In this document: piece after piece, positions 8,639 through 18,262 of the stretch
Layout of the letters: every line of letters begins with the position of its first letter
How positions within the stretch are numbered: position 1 is the stretch's first letter
Program-made: the position numbers and the translations under genes
Assembly (NCBI RefSeq): GCF_017751145.1
Contig: NZ_CP046640.1
Coordinates: 1,716,137 to 1,780,136 of the forward strand
Reading direction: 5' to 3'
Source of the DNA: Iocasia fonsfrigidae
GTDB taxonomy: Bacteria; Bacillota; Halanaerobiia; Halanaerobiales; DTU029
Length of the DNA: 64,000 bases
The notes under the pieces: generated by a model
Databases searched by the model: none
The model's input: the letters and a program-made list of their open reading frames with translations, nothing else
Told to the model about the DNA's origin: nothing

Positions 8639-9810
8639 TGCTCAAATATCTGATTAGGTTTATTAAGGGTTATTTAGTAATAGATATTACAGGTAATGCT
8701 TTGGAGAGATTTATTAACCAGATGATAGCCCTGGATATTTTTATATGGGATTTAAGAAGGATTAAAAAGAGTCATTACCGTGCTAAGATATATACCGTTG
8801 ATTTTAGCAAACTAAGGTTACTTGTAAAAAGGAGGAAATGCCGGGTAAACATAGTCGAAAAAAAGGGATTACCTATCCTTTTTTTCAGGACTTATAAACG
8901 GAAATTTCTCTTAATAGGTTTTTTAATATTTATACTTCTGTTTTATGCTGGCTCATCTTTTTTATGGTTTATTGAAATAGAAGGCTTAGAGACTATTGAT
9001 AGAGAGGATATAATTAATATTCTTGAACATAATGGTATAAAACCAGGTATTTATAAAAGGAATATTAATCCTATAGATCTGGAGAGGGAGCTTCTAAAAA
9101 ATGAATCTAGACTGATCTGGGCAAATGTAAGGTGGCAGGGAACCTGCCTTAATATCAGGCTTGTAGAAAAGAAAACGGTTTCTAAAACAGCTAAGGGTAA
9201 CGTAGTAGCAGCTAAAAATGGGGTTATTAATGATTTTATTGTATTAAAGGGAAGAGGAATTGTTAGTAAGGGTGATACTGTTACTGAGGGCCAGCCTTTA
9301 ATTTTAGCTGGAGAAGGGGAAGAGAGGGCACATGGTATTGTCAGGGCATATGTATGGTATACAGCAGAAGCACTGTGCCGGTATAATATAAATGAGGTAA
9401 TTTTTACTGGAGAAAATAGAAAGTTTTGGGGAATTAAAATTGCTGATAAAACTTTCTGGTTGAAGCCGATAAAAGCCAATTTTAATAATTATAAAAGAAA
9501 AAGAGAAATAAAAACAATTCCAAAATGGAGGAATATTAATATCCCTCTAGAATTAATAATAGAAGAGCATAGGGAGATCAATTTTATATCAGAAAAATTA
9601 AGTAGGGAATCTGCGATCTTTCTGGCTAAAGAAAAGGCTTTATATACTATATTATCAGATATTCCTGCTGATGCAGTAATTCATAGTGTACAGTCAAGGG
9701 ATATTAGTCTTGATGATAAGACAGTTAAAATAAAATTATTGGTCAAAGTAGAAGAGGATATTGCAGATCTACCAGGTATAGATAAGGAGGGTTTTAGTGT
9801 CAAAGACTGA
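8638..9810 (+). CDS. yqfD: Sporulation protein YqfD
   Basis: Membrane-anchored sporulation protein needed for efficient spore formation in Bacillus; its mechanism is unresolved. The first ~80 residues are cytoplasmic, a single membrane segment spans about 82-105 (FLLIGFLIFILLFYAG), and the rest is outside. Just after the membrane comes a POTRA/FtsQ-like element (IEIEGLETIDREDI). Length of 390 is typical. It starts at a GTG that overlaps the yqfC stop and runs into phoH by 14 nt, so translation is coupled through yqfC-yqfD-phoH. Confidence 0.9.
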   Translation: MLKYLIRFIKGYLVIDITGNALERFINQMIALDIFIWDLRRIKKSHYRAKIYTVDFSKLRLLVKRRKCRVNIVEKKGLPILFFRTYKRKFLLIGFLIFILLFYAGSSFLWFIEIEGLETIDREDIINILEHNGIKPGIYKRNINPIDLERELLKNESRLIWANVRWQGTCLNIRLVEKKTVSKTAKGNVVAAKNGVINDFIVLKGRGIVSKGDTVTEGQPLILAGEGEERAHGIVRAYVWYTAEALCRYNINEVIFTGENRKFWGIKIADKTFWLKPIKANFNNYKRKREIKTIPKWRNINIPLELIIEEHREINFISEKLSRESAIFLAKEKALYTILSDIPADAVIHSVQSRDISLDDKTVKIKLLVKVEEDIADLPGIDKEGFSVKD

Positions 9811-10756
9811 AAAAACAATTGTATTTGATGATTATCAAGTTCTCCAGAATCTTTTTGGCAATAATGATAATAATCTTAAGATAATTGAAAAGAAAAATGG
9901 GATTAAGATTATTGCCCGTGGTAATTCTATTAAAATTAGTGGAGAACAAAGTGAGGTTGAACAAACTGAAAATATAATAAAAAAGCTTAGTGAGATTACT
10001 CAAAATAAAACAATTACAGAGCGTGAAGTTAAATATGCTGTAGAATTATTAAAAAGAGATGAGGGAATTGATTTAACAGATCTATATAGTGATGTGTTAC
10101 AGGTCAGTTATCGTGGGAAGAAAATATCTATTAAGACATTGGGGCAGAAATTATATATTGAGGCTATCAAGAAGTCGGATATTGTTTTTGCTATTGGACC
10201 TGCTGGTACAGGTAAAACATATCTGGCTATGGTTATGGCGGTTAAATATCTTTTAAACAAGGTGGTAAATAGGATTATTCTTACCAGGCCTGCTATAGAG
10301 GCAGGTGAAAAACTAGGTTTTTTGCCTGGGGATATGCAGGATAAAGTTGACCCTTATTTGAGGCCTTTATATGATGCTTTATATGATATATTAGGTCCTG
10401 AAAAAGTTGCCCAGTATCTAGAAAAAGATATTATAGAGGTTGCACCACTGGCTTATATGAGGGGGCGAACTCTTGATGATTCATTTGTAATCCTGGATGA
10501 AGCCCAAAATACTACCCCTGAACAAATGAAGATGTTTTTAACCAGGATAGGTTTTAATTCACAGGCAGTAATAACAGGTGATATTACTCAGGTAGATTTG
10601 CCAGGGAATAAGAATTCTGGATTGAACCAGGTCAGGGAAATATTGCAGGGTATTAAGGGAATAGATTTTGTCTATTTATCTAAAGAAGATGTTGTAAGGC
10701 ATGAATTGGTAAAAAAAATAATTCAGGCTTACGAAAGGCATGAGGACAGGAGTTGA
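9797..10756 (+). CDS. phoH: PhoH-like ATPase
   Basis: Cytoplasmic P-loop ATPase of the PhoH family, linked to RNA metabolism. The first ~90 residues resemble a KH-like nucleic-acid-binding region. Walker A GPAGTGKT lies near residue 135, and Walker B FVILDEAQ near 230. The GTG start at 9797 lies 6 nt after AAGGAGG, inside the end of yqfD. The downstream HD gene overlaps its stop region. The neighbours PgpH and YbeY are the conserved ones in Bacillus. Confidence 0.95.
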   Translation: MSKTEKTIVFDDYQVLQNLFGNNDNNLKIIEKKNGIKIIARGNSIKISGEQSEVEQTENIIKKLSEITQNKTITEREVKYAVELLKRDEGIDLTDLYSDVLQVSYRGKKISIKTLGQKLYIEAIKKSDIVFAIGPAGTGKTYLAMVMAVKYLLNKVVNRIILTRPAIEAGEKLGFLPGDMQDKVDPYLRPLYDALYDILGPEKVAQYLEKDIIEVAPLAYMRGRTLDDSFVILDEAQNTTPEQMKMFLTRIGFNSQAVITGDITQVDLPGNKNSGLNQVREILQGIKGIDFVYLSKEDVVRHELVKKIIQAYERHEDRS

Positions 10757-10758
10757 TT

Positions 10759-12945
10759 ATGCTTAATCATAGTATTATAAATAAATGGTGGAAAAAACTC
10801 TCTAAAAAAAGTGCTTCTATTAGCCCACACAGCAAGAAAATGTTTTGGGGGATCTCCTTTATTATAGTTATTATACTAATTTTAACTATTGATCTTTTTC
10901 CTAGTAATGTCAATTTAGAAACTGGACAAGTTAGTAAGCGGGATATTGAAGCCCCGATGACAATAACCTATGTTGATGAAGAAAAAACTGCTGAACTAAA
11001 GAGCATTGCTGCTGAATCAGCAGGTAGGGTCTATGAAGAAGATCGAAATATTGAAAATAGAATTGAAAAAGATATTAATGGTCTTTTTAAACAGATAAAA
11101 GAACTCAGGGATGAGGAAACAGCAGTTGATGAAGAAATGACTGCTGTAGATGGGAAAAATAGAGAAGAGTTAATTAAAGATATTGAAGCCAATTATCCAG
11201 TAATTACGCTTGAGACAATTGAAATTCTATTAGAAACCCCTCCAGATCTTTTTAATGAACTGGAACAAAGGTCTGTCAATACCATAAAGCTTAAGTTAAA
11301 GGAGCGTATTCATCCCGAAGACCTACCTGAAATCAGGGAAGAATTAGTACAGGAAGTAATGGCCATGGATCTTAATAAGGAATACCGGCTTGTTCTGGCA
11401 AATATTGTGGAAACAATGATCAGGCCTAATATGATATTTGATGAAGAGGCCACTAAAAAGAAACAGGAAGAAGCAGTTAAAAAGGTTGTTCCCTACAAAC
11501 ATACGATTAAACAGGGTGAAATGATTATCAGGAAAGGAGATATAGTTACTAGTGAGGATATAAAAGAATTAGAAGCTCTTGGTCTACAGAGACCACAAAT
11601 AAATTATCTTTCGATATTTGGTATAGTAACAATTATTCTTACATTAATTGTTATGGCCTGTCTGTATTTCTATAAATATCAACCTGACGTCTGGGAGGCA
11701 CAGCCTAAAATAATTTTATTGCAGTTATTAGTAATAATTGTGTTAATAATAGCCAAAATAATTGATATTATACCAGCAGTTAATTATTTTCATCTGCCTT
11801 ATCTGGTACCAGTTGCTATTGCTTCAATTCTGACAACTGTCTTAATCAGTACTGATGTTGCAGTTGTTTTAACAGTGTTTATTAGTTTTCTGGTAGCAAT
11901 TATTTTTAATAATGATTATAATATAGCGCTCACTGGGTTTATTGGTGGTTTGGTTGGTATTTTTAGTGTTTCAAAACTGAGCCAACGTAATGACCTGGTA
12001 AGGGCAGGTTTTAATGTAAGTGCGGTTATGGTAGTACTAATTATGGGTTTGACTTTTAATAGCCCTTTCAGGGGATGGCTTGATCTATTGGGTTATATTT
12101 CAGCTGGGGTAATTAATGGGGTTTTAGTGGCAATTCTGGCTAATGGCCTTTTGCCTTATCTGGAAAATGCCTTTGGATTGACCTCATCTGTTAAACTGCT
12201 TGAATTATCTAATCCCAGTCATCCATTAATAAAGAGACTTTTGGTGGAGGCTCCAGGAACATACCATCATTGTGTAATTGTGGGTAATCTGGCAGAAACA
12301 GCAGCAGATAATATTGGTGCAGATTCCCTCCTGGCCAGGGTTGGTGCTTATTACCATGATATTGGAAAGATGAAAAGGCCATATTTCTTTATTGAGAACT
12401 ATTATGCAGCAGATAATCCACATGATAAACTGTCTGCTAATCTTAGTGCTTTAATAATCAAGTCTCATGTAAAAGATGGTGTGGAACTGGCCCGGGAATT
12501 TAAGCTCCCTGAATCTATCATAGATATTATCAGACAGCATCATGGTACAAATCTTATTGCATATTTTTATCAGCAGGCTATAGAGGAAACCAGTGAACAT
12601 GATAATGTTGAGGAGAGTGATTTTCGTTATGATGGACCTAAGCCTCAGACCAGGGAATCAGCAGTTATCATGCTGGCTGATATTGTTGAGGCAGCTATTC
12701 GCTCCAAAAACTTTAATAAAAATAATCACAACCGGATAGAGGGATTTGTCCGGGAATTGATTAGAAATAAATTGATTGAAGGACAGTTAGATGAATCTGA
12801 CCTTAGCCTTAAAGAACTGGATATAATTACGGAGAGTTTTGTTAAGGTGTTAACTGGTATTTATCATCAAAGAGTAGAATATCCTGATAGTCTATTAAAA
12901 GAGATGAAAAGGGTTGATAAGAGTGATAAGGATAGAGATAAATAA
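10759..12945 (+). CDS. pgpH: Seven-transmembrane HD phosphohydrolase (PgpH/YqfF type)
   Basis: Membrane phosphodiesterase; characterised relatives hydrolyse the second messenger c-di-AMP. About 728 residues. One membrane segment (about 25-43) is followed by a large extracytoplasmic 7TMR-HDED domain (about 45-270), then a block of membrane helices (about 285-480), and a cytoplasmic HD domain with the metal motif YYHDIGKM near 528 and the IRQHHGT motif near 590. The ATG at 10759 stands 6 nt after AGGAG; the TTG at 10753 directly touches that site. Order phoH-pgpH-ybeY is conserved. The c-di-AMP role comes from the family, not from this sequence. Confidence 0.92.
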   Translation: MLNHSIINKWWKKLSKKSASISPHSKKMFWGISFIIVIILILTIDLFPSNVNLETGQVSKRDIEAPMTITYVDEEKTAELKSIAAESAGRVYEEDRNIENRIEKDINGLFKQIKELRDEETAVDEEMTAVDGKNREELIKDIEANYPVITLETIEILLETPPDLFNELEQRSVNTIKLKLKERIHPEDLPEIREELVQEVMAMDLNKEYRLVLANIVETMIRPNMIFDEEATKKKQEEAVKKVVPYKHTIKQGEMIIRKGDIVTSEDIKELEALGLQRPQINYLSIFGIVTIILTLIVMACLYFYKYQPDVWEAQPKIILLQLLVIIVLIIAKIIDIIPAVNYFHLPYLVPVAIASILTTVLISTDVAVVLTVFISFLVAIIFNNDYNIALTGFIGGLVGIFSVSKLSQRNDLVRAGFNVSAVMVVLIMGLTFNSPFRGWLDLLGYISAGVINGVLVAILANGLLPYLENAFGLTSSVKLLELSNPSHPLIKRLLVEAPGTYHHCVIVGNLAETAADNIGADSLLARVGAYYHDIGKMKRPYFFIENYYAADNPHDKLSANLSALIIKSHVKDGVELAREFKLPESIIDIIRQHHGTNLIAYFYQQAIEETSEHDNVEESDFRYDGPKPQTRESAVIMLADIVEAAIRSKNFNKNNHNRIEGFVRELIRNKLIEGQLDESDLSLKELDIITESFVKVLTGIYHQRVEYPDSLLKEMKRVDKSDKDRDK

Positions 12946-13351
12946 TAAACAGGATTTAGTAGAGCTTGATAATAACATTTACAAGCTTTTCCAGGAGATA
13001 GCTGAACGGACATCTCAAATAGAGGGATATAATCAGGGTGAGATTAGTTTTGCTCTGGTTGATAATAAGATTATTAGAGAATTAAATAAAAAATACCGTA
13101 ATAATGATCAGGCAACAGATGTCTTATCTTTTCCTATGGATGAGGAAATCTGGGGGGATATAATAATTTCAACAGAGAGGGCAGCTGCCCAGGCTAAAGA
13201 ATATGGGCATTCCTTAAAAAGGGAACTCGGTTATTTGGCTGTTCATGGTATAATGCATCTTCTAGGATATGACCATAAAACACCTGGTGAAAAAGCAGAG
13301 ATGCGTTATAAGGAAGAACGTGTTTTAAGTGAGTTGAATCTTCAGCGCTAA
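12923..13351 (+). CDS. ybeY: Endoribonuclease YbeY (rRNA maturation factor)
   Basis: Zinc-dependent single-strand RNase involved in 16S rRNA 3'-end maturation and ribosome quality control. The metal site HGIMHLLGYDH is intact and fits the HxxxHxxxxxH signature. Length of about 142 is normal. GTG 12923 is chosen; a TTG at 12914 in frame is only 2 nt after the purine-rich AAAAGGG. The gene overlaps the end of pgpH by 23 nt. Confidence 0.93.
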   Translation: MIRIEINNKQDLVELDNNIYKLFQEIAERTSQIEGYNQGEISFALVDNKIIRELNKKYRNNDQATDVLSFPMDEEIWGDIIISTERAAAQAKEYGHSLKRELGYLAVHGIMHLLGYDHKTPGEKAEMRYKEERVLSELNLQR

Positions 13352-13370
13352 TAAGGTTAGGTGATTCTTT

Positions 13371-14069
13371 GTGCAGTTTCATAGTTTAAGTGATAGTTTT
13401 AATTATGCCTTTGAAGGGCTGATTCATGCCTTTAGAACCCAGCGTAATATGAAAATTCATTTTATAGTAGCATTTATAGTACTCTTTGGAAGTTTGTTTT
13501 TTGAAATAGGGAAAATACAATTAGTATTGCTTTTTACGGTGATTAGTTTTGTAATTGCTATGGAGCTTATTAATACAGCTATTGAGGTTGTTATAGATAT
13601 GATAAGTCAGCAGTATTCTTTAAGGGCTAAAATTGCCAAAAATGTTGCAGCAGCGGGGGTGTTTATGGCTGCAATTAATGCGGTTATAGTTGGTTATTTG
13701 ATCTTTATTGATGATCTCAGGTCTTTGAGTTTTTCTTTGATAAATGATATTCAACAGGAAACAGCTCACTTAAGTTTTATAAGTCTGGGTTTATTAGTAA
13801 TTATAATTATAGCATTAAAGGCAGTGGGAGAAAGCGGCACACCTCTTCAAGGTGGTATGCCGAGCGGTCATAGTGCCATCTCCTTTCTAATAGCAACTAT
13901 CATAGTATTTTTGACCATGGATATTGTTATTGCTTCCCTAGTTTTTTTATTGGCTTTACTGGTTGTCCAGAGCAGGCTTCAGTCAAGGACTCATACGATG
14001 TTAGAAGTGGTAATTGGAGCGGTGATAGGAATATTGCTAGCTATAGTAATATTTAAACTTTTTGCTTAG
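13371..14069 (+). CDS. Undecaprenol/diacylglycerol kinase fused to PAP2 phosphatase-like domain
   Basis: Two-domain membrane protein of 232 residues. Residues 1-110 are a DgkA-type lipid kinase: EGLIHAFRTQRNM and the catalytic-helix motif AMELINTAIEVV. Residues 120-232 form a PAP2-like domain with a modified signature: K-x6-TP (canonical K-x6-RP), an intact PSGH, then SR-x5-H-x3-E (canonical D at the end). So the phosphate-handling lysine, both histidines and the second arginine are kept. Kinase activity on undecaprenol is the norm in Gram-positives; a fused phosphatase would catalyse the reverse step on the lipid carrier. It starts at GTG shortly after ybeY, a conserved neighbour. Whether the PAP2 half is active is unknown. 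Confidence 0.88.
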   Translation: MQFHSLSDSFNYAFEGLIHAFRTQRNMKIHFIVAFIVLFGSLFFEIGKIQLVLLFTVISFVIAMELINTAIEVVIDMISQQYSLRAKIAKNVAAAGVFMAAINAVIVGYLIFIDDLRSLSFSLINDIQQETAHLSFISLGLLVIIIIALKAVGESGTPLQGGMPSGHSAISFLIATIIVFLTMDIVIASLVFLLALLVVQSRLQSRTHTMLEVVIGAVIGILLAIVIFKLFA

Positions 14070-14080
14070 TTATAAGTGTA

Positions 14081-14133
14081 TGTTCGAAAAGGTATAATCC
14101 CCGGCGGGGGTATATACTGATACTTTTCGAACA
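14081..14133 (+). other. Long imperfect hairpin with GC-rich tip
   Basis: Perfect 11-bp outer arms TGTTCGAAAAG (14081-14091) and CTTTTCGAACA (14123-14133) enclose a GC-rich inner CCCCGGCGGGG. It lacks a T-run, so it is not a standard terminator. It sits between the lipid kinase fusion and the CorC-like gene and could be an RNA structure or an operator. I recognise no known element. Confidence 0.6.
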
Positions 14134-14169
14134 GACTCTATAAATAACTTGGATTATTGAGGTGTATTT

Positions 14170-15435
14170 ATGATTATATATTTAGCAAGTCTCTTATTGC
14201 TTTTTGCTTTATCTGCATTTTTTTCAGGTTCGGAAACCGCTCTTATGTCGGTGAATAGAGTTCGAATCAAAGAACTTAGTAATCATGGTGATAAAAAAGC
14301 AGTTCTGGTAGATAAATTATTAAAAAAACACACAAGACTTTTAGCTACTATTTTAATTGGGAATAATTTAGTTAATATTGCTGCTTCTGCTATTGCAACA
14401 TCTGTGGCAATTAAACTTTTTGGTAATAAAGGGGTAGGGATTGCTACCGGTGTAGTGACATTAATAGTTTTGATTTTTGGAGAGATAACTCCTAAATCAA
14501 TTGGCAGTAAAAAAGCGGTAAAATACTCTAAATTAGCAGCCCCGTACCTTTATTGGATGGAAAGGTTTTTGTCACCAGTTATATCATTTTTTGTTTATCT
14601 TATAAAATTAGTCGTAGGTGAAGCTAATCCTTTATCATCATCTTTTTTAAGTGAAGAAGAAATCAGACGTTTTGTTAATGTTAGTGAAGAAGAGGGAGTA
14701 ATTAAAAAGACAGAACGGAAAATGATAAATAGTATTTTTGAATTTGATGATACTACAGTTAGGGAAGTAATGATACCGAGAATAGATATGGTTTGTGTTG
14801 ATGAAGGTATTGAACTGGATGATTTTATTAGATTAGCTGTTCAAAAGGGTCATTCTCGTATCCCAGTTTATCATAATACAACTGATAAAATAAAGGGATT
14901 AATATATGTTAAGGATTTACTTGAATTATTAATAACTAAAAAGAAAGATTTTGTAATTAATGATTTTCTTCGTCCCGCTTTTTTTATTCCTGAGAGTAAG
15001 AAGATTAATGAATTATTAACTGAGATGAAAAAGAGGAAAATACATATTGCTATAGTTTTAGATGAATATGGTGGTACAGCAGGTTTAATTACTATAGAGG
15101 ATTTAATAGAAGAAATCATGGGTGATATCCAGGATGAATATGATCTGGAGCCAAAACAGATTGAGTTTTTAAATGATAAGGAGATGATAGTAGACTCAAG
15201 GATAGAAATAGATGAATTAAATGAAATACTACCTGAACCATTGAGTGATGAAGATAATTACAAAACTATTAGTGGTTTTATACTTTATTACCTTGGTTAC
15301 CTTCCAGATGAAGGAGAAAGGATTGTTTTAAATGATGATTTGCTTATTCAGGTTGAAAAAACTAGTGAACATAGAATAGAGAGATTAAAAATTATTAGTA
15401 CTAGCCCTTTTAATGGCTTTGATGATAGGGAGTGA
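14170..15435 (+). CDS. CNNM/CorC-like (HlyC/CorC family) membrane protein
   Basis: Membrane protein of the DUF21-CBS-CorC type, associated with magnesium and other divalent cation handling. The N-terminal DUF21 domain (about 1-185) has several membrane segments and the signature FFSGSETALMSVNRVRI. A CBS pair follows (about 195-330), containing VREVMIPRIDMV and VLDEYGGTAGLITIEDL. A CorC_HlyC domain ends the protein (about 345-415). Length of 421 is typical. A second cation transporter, MgtE, is about 4 kb downstream. DUF502 overlaps no coding sequence but starts 4 nt later. Confidence 0.92.
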   Translation: MIIYLASLLLLFALSAFFSGSETALMSVNRVRIKELSNHGDKKAVLVDKLLKKHTRLLATILIGNNLVNIAASAIATSVAIKLFGNKGVGIATGVVTLIVLIFGEITPKSIGSKKAVKYSKLAAPYLYWMERFLSPVISFFVYLIKLVVGEANPLSSSFLSEEEIRRFVNVSEEEGVIKKTERKMINSIFEFDDTTVREVMIPRIDMVCVDEGIELDDFIRLAVQKGHSRIPVYHNTTDKIKGLIYVKDLLELLITKKKDFVINDFLRPAFFIPESKKINELLTEMKKRKIHIAIVLDEYGGTAGLITIEDLIEEIMGDIQDEYDLEPKQIEFLNDKEMIVDSRIEIDELNEILPEPLSDEDNYKTISGFILYYLGYLPDEGERIVLNDDLLIQVEKTSEHRIERLKIISTSPFNGFDDRE

Positions 15436-15439
15436 TCAA

Positions 15440-16048
15440 GTGTTTAAGAAGATAAGAAATTTATTTTTAACTGGTATGGTAGTTGTTTTACCCCTGGTGG
15501 TTTCAAGCTATATAATTTACTTTTTGTTTAGTATTATTGATACAGGTACAGAACCATTGATAGAGTTGATTTTTGGGCGTGATATACCAGGTGTAGGAAT
15601 TATTTTTACCTTTATTATTATTTTATTGATTGGTATTATTGCTACTAATGTTATTGGAAAAAGGATAATTCAATTTGGGGAAAAGATGCTGCTAAAGATA
15701 CCATTTTTTCGTAATATATATATTAGTATTAAAAAGGTAATGGATGCTATTTTTACAAGACAGCATAGTTCTTTTAAAAAACCAGTATTATTTGAATATC
15801 CCAGGAAAGGCCTTTATCAAATAGGTTTTCTTACTAAAGAATCTTCACCATATTTTGATTCTATAACAGGTGAAGAACTATATAATGTTTTTTTACCGAC
15901 TACCCCTAATCCAACTTCGGGAATGTTTGTTATGGTTCCCAAGAAGGATGCCATAATTCTTGAGTTAAGTATAGAGGAAGCCCTTAAACTAATAATCTCA
16001 GGTGGTATTCTTGACCCTGAAATAATGTCTTTTGCTAAGGCGAGGTAA
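15440..16048 (+). CDS. DUF502 membrane protein
   Basis: About 202 residues with two clear membrane segments (about 8-30 and 50-75) and a C-terminal soluble part. The family stretches GTEPLIELIFGRDIPG, IPFFRNIYISIKKVMD and LPTTPNPTSGMFVMVP identify DUF502, a widespread family without known function. GTG 15440 is chosen because GGGAG lies 7 nt before it; an ATG at 15413 lies inside the preceding gene without a good ribosome site. The gene is tightly linked to the CorC-like gene upstream and DUF881 downstream. Confidence 0.88.
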   Translation: MFKKIRNLFLTGMVVVLPLVVSSYIIYFLFSIIDTGTEPLIELIFGRDIPGVGIIFTFIIILLIGIIATNVIGKRIIQFGEKMLLKIPFFRNIYISIKKVMDAIFTRQHSSFKKPVLFEYPRKGLYQIGFLTKESSPYFDSITGEELYNVFLPTTPNPTSGMFVMVPKKDAIILELSIEEALKLIISGGILDPEIMSFAKAR

Positions 16049-16072
16049 GGTAAGGGATAAGGAGAGGTGTTT

Positions 16073-17077
16073 ATGTTGAAAAAGTCAGGATACATATTAT
16101 ATACAGCGGTTATTTTGATTATACTGCTTAATATTATTTTGTTTCTTCGTATATTGAGTGTATTTTATTTCCCTGGTGAAATAACGCCGTTAGATAGGGC
16201 TTCCCAGGGGGCTCAATCTGTAATCGAATATAGCGAAGAATTAGCAAAAAGTTATGGTGTAGACGAACAGAAGTCGGTTACTGATATATTGGCCAGGTTT
16301 AAATATGAAGTTGAAAAAGCAAATAATGCAGAAGAACTGGCCAGTTTAATGGTAGACTACGGCCGACAGACACAGGATATAATTTTTCGTGAACTTCAAC
16401 AAAAACGGATTGATAAGGTTTTTAAGATTATTAACAGCCAGAACTTACCCAAAAAAGGGAAAATAACGATAGCCAGGACAGCTGAGCAATTAAAAATATT
16501 AGATCCTGATCAAATATTGACCAATAAAACCAGGGAAAAACTTGAAGGACTTACTTTTAATCAGACTATTGAGATTCAGATCAAGGATGGGAGGGCAAGT
16601 CTTGTCTCCACTGGTGATTTTTTTAATCAGGTAGATTTTCTACAGACAAAGCTTGCCTCTCTGGAAAGGCAATTAAAGTTGATTTCGCAAAAAGCTGGTT
16701 ATGAGCCGTTAAATGGTAGTGGGATAATAATCAATGTTTATGATAAGGACAATAATCTTGAAAAAATGGGTATTGTTCATGATGCTGATATAAGAAATAT
16801 TATCAATGAATTGGTAATTGCTGGTGCCGGGGGTATTGAAGTGGGTGGACAGAGATTAACTGTCCACTCGGCAATACGCTGTGTCGGCCCTACTATTCTG
16901 GTCAACAATAAACCGATCCCTGTTAATCCAATTATTATCAAGGCTGTTGGGGAGCCGAGGACTCTTGCCAGTAGCCTGGATATTGTTAGAAAACAGTTGG
17001 AGAATTTTGGTATTGAAATTGAGGTCGTAGCTGAGGATAATATACGTCTCAATGGCCAGAAAAATTATGAGAGGTGA
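16073..17077 (+). CDS. DUF881 protein with one membrane anchor
   Basis: About 334 residues. A single N-terminal membrane segment (about 7-30) is followed by a helical, probably coiled-coil region, then the DUF881 domain. The domain shows GSGIIINVYD, HDADIRNIINELVIAG, INxxRLTVHSAIRC-like (GGQRLTVHSAIRCVG) and a VVAEDNIRL-type end. DUF881 genes often occur near division genes in Firmicutes, but no function is proven. AAGGAG lies 8 nt before the ATG at 16073. The following lipoprotein gene starts 4 nt after this stop. Confidence 0.87.
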   Translation: MLKKSGYILYTAVILIILLNIILFLRILSVFYFPGEITPLDRASQGAQSVIEYSEELAKSYGVDEQKSVTDILARFKYEVEKANNAEELASLMVDYGRQTQDIIFRELQQKRIDKVFKIINSQNLPKKGKITIARTAEQLKILDPDQILTNKTREKLEGLTFNQTIEIQIKDGRASLVSTGDFFNQVDFLQTKLASLERQLKLISQKAGYEPLNGSGIIINVYDKDNNLEKMGIVHDADIRNIINELVIAGAGGIEVGGQRLTVHSAIRCVGPTILVNNKPIPVNPIIIKAVGEPRTLASSLDIVRKQLENFGIEIEVVAEDNIRLNGQKNYER

Positions 17078-17081
17078 TAAT

Positions 17082-18251
17082 ATGAAGAAAGCAATTGTTG
17101 TCTTATTAATTATATTTTTAACGGTTTTCATCTTAACTGCCTGTGATTCTCCTACTGATGAACTGGCATCAGAACCAGAGAAAAAGATAGAGGATGTTAT
17201 TACTCCGGAAGATAAAGAAGATGGAGAATTAATAGATGAGACAGAAGATAGAGAACAAGATAAATTAGCAGAGACTGAAAATGATAGAGATAATCTTGCT
17301 AGTGAGAATATTGAAGATGACCGTAGTGACAGGGACAGCTCGGTAGTGATGGAGGATCAGCAAATTGCATATCTATCCCCGTTTACCGGGCAACCAATAG
17401 AAGAAATAAAGAGGGAAAGGGCGATAATGGCTAGTATTGAAAATACCCAGCCTGCTCGTCCACAGTCTGGTCTAGAGGATGCTGATATTGTCTATGAATT
17501 TCTGGTAGAAGGGGGCATTACCAGGTTTCTTGCCCTTTACTGGGGGAAGATACCGGATAAGATTGGTCCGGTAAGAAGTGTAAGACCTTATTTGATCAGG
17601 ACTTCACAGGATTATCATGCTTTATTATTACATGCGGGAGCTAGTCCAGCTGGTTTTGCTCTTCTGCAGCAGGAAAATGTTTTGCACCTTGATCAGATCT
17701 ATAATGGGAGTTATTACTGGAGGAGTAGTGATAGAAAAGCACCACATAATCTCTATACTGGTGGTGACATAGTAAAACCTTATTTGAGAAATATTACTGG
17801 TCAAAAATATACCTCCCGTTTTAATTTCCAGAATGTTAGTTTGATTAATCCGGCTCAAATAAAGGCTAATATAATCAGAATAAACTACTGGGGTGATAAT
17901 AGACTATTATATAAATATAATGAAGATAGGAATATTTACCTGAGATATTACTCAAAATATAATATTCCTCATATGACTGATACTGGTGGACGCTTAAAAA
18001 CCAGGAATATCATTGTTCAATATGTAAAAACAAAGGTAATTGATGAGCAGGGTCGTCTGGAAATGGAACTTGAGGGCAGGAATAAAGCCCTGGTTTTTAA
18101 GGATGGTATAGTAATTAGTGGTTACTGGGAAAAAAATAATGATGAGTGGGCAAGGTATTATAATGAAACTGGAAATGAAATAGAATTAAATCCTGGAAAA
18201 ACCTGGATAGAGGTAGTGCCACTATCCTGTAGGGTAGAGTATGAGGAGTGA
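17082..18251 (+). CDS. DUF3048 lipoprotein (YerB-like)
   Basis: Secreted lipoprotein of about 389 residues. The signal peptide ends in the lipobox ILTAC, with the lipidated cysteine about residue 20. An Asp/Glu-rich linker (about 22-95) leads to the DUF3048 domain, seen in SPFTGQPIEEI, RPQSGLEDADIVYEF and GPVRSVRPYLI. Homologues include Bacillus YerB; function unknown. The start ATG at 17082 follows GAGAGGTGATAAT; an upstream in-frame ATG at 17052 overlaps the DUF881 gene and would hide the signal peptide. Confidence 0.88.
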   Translation: MKKAIVVLLIIFLTVFILTACDSPTDELASEPEKKIEDVITPEDKEDGELIDETEDREQDKLAETENDRDNLASENIEDDRSDRDSSVVMEDQQIAYLSPFTGQPIEEIKRERAIMASIENTQPARPQSGLEDADIVYEFLVEGGITRFLALYWGKIPDKIGPVRSVRPYLIRTSQDYHALLLHAGASPAGFALLQQENVLHLDQIYNGSYYWRSSDRKAPHNLYTGGDIVKPYLRNITGQKYTSRFNFQNVSLINPAQIKANIIRINYWGDNRLLYKYNEDRNIYLRYYSKYNIPHMTDTGGRLKTRNIIVQYVKTKVIDEQGRLEMELEGRNKALVFKDGIVISGYWEKNNDEWARYYNETGNEIELNPGKTWIEVVPLSCRVEYEE

Positions 18252-18262
18252 TATTAAGATAA

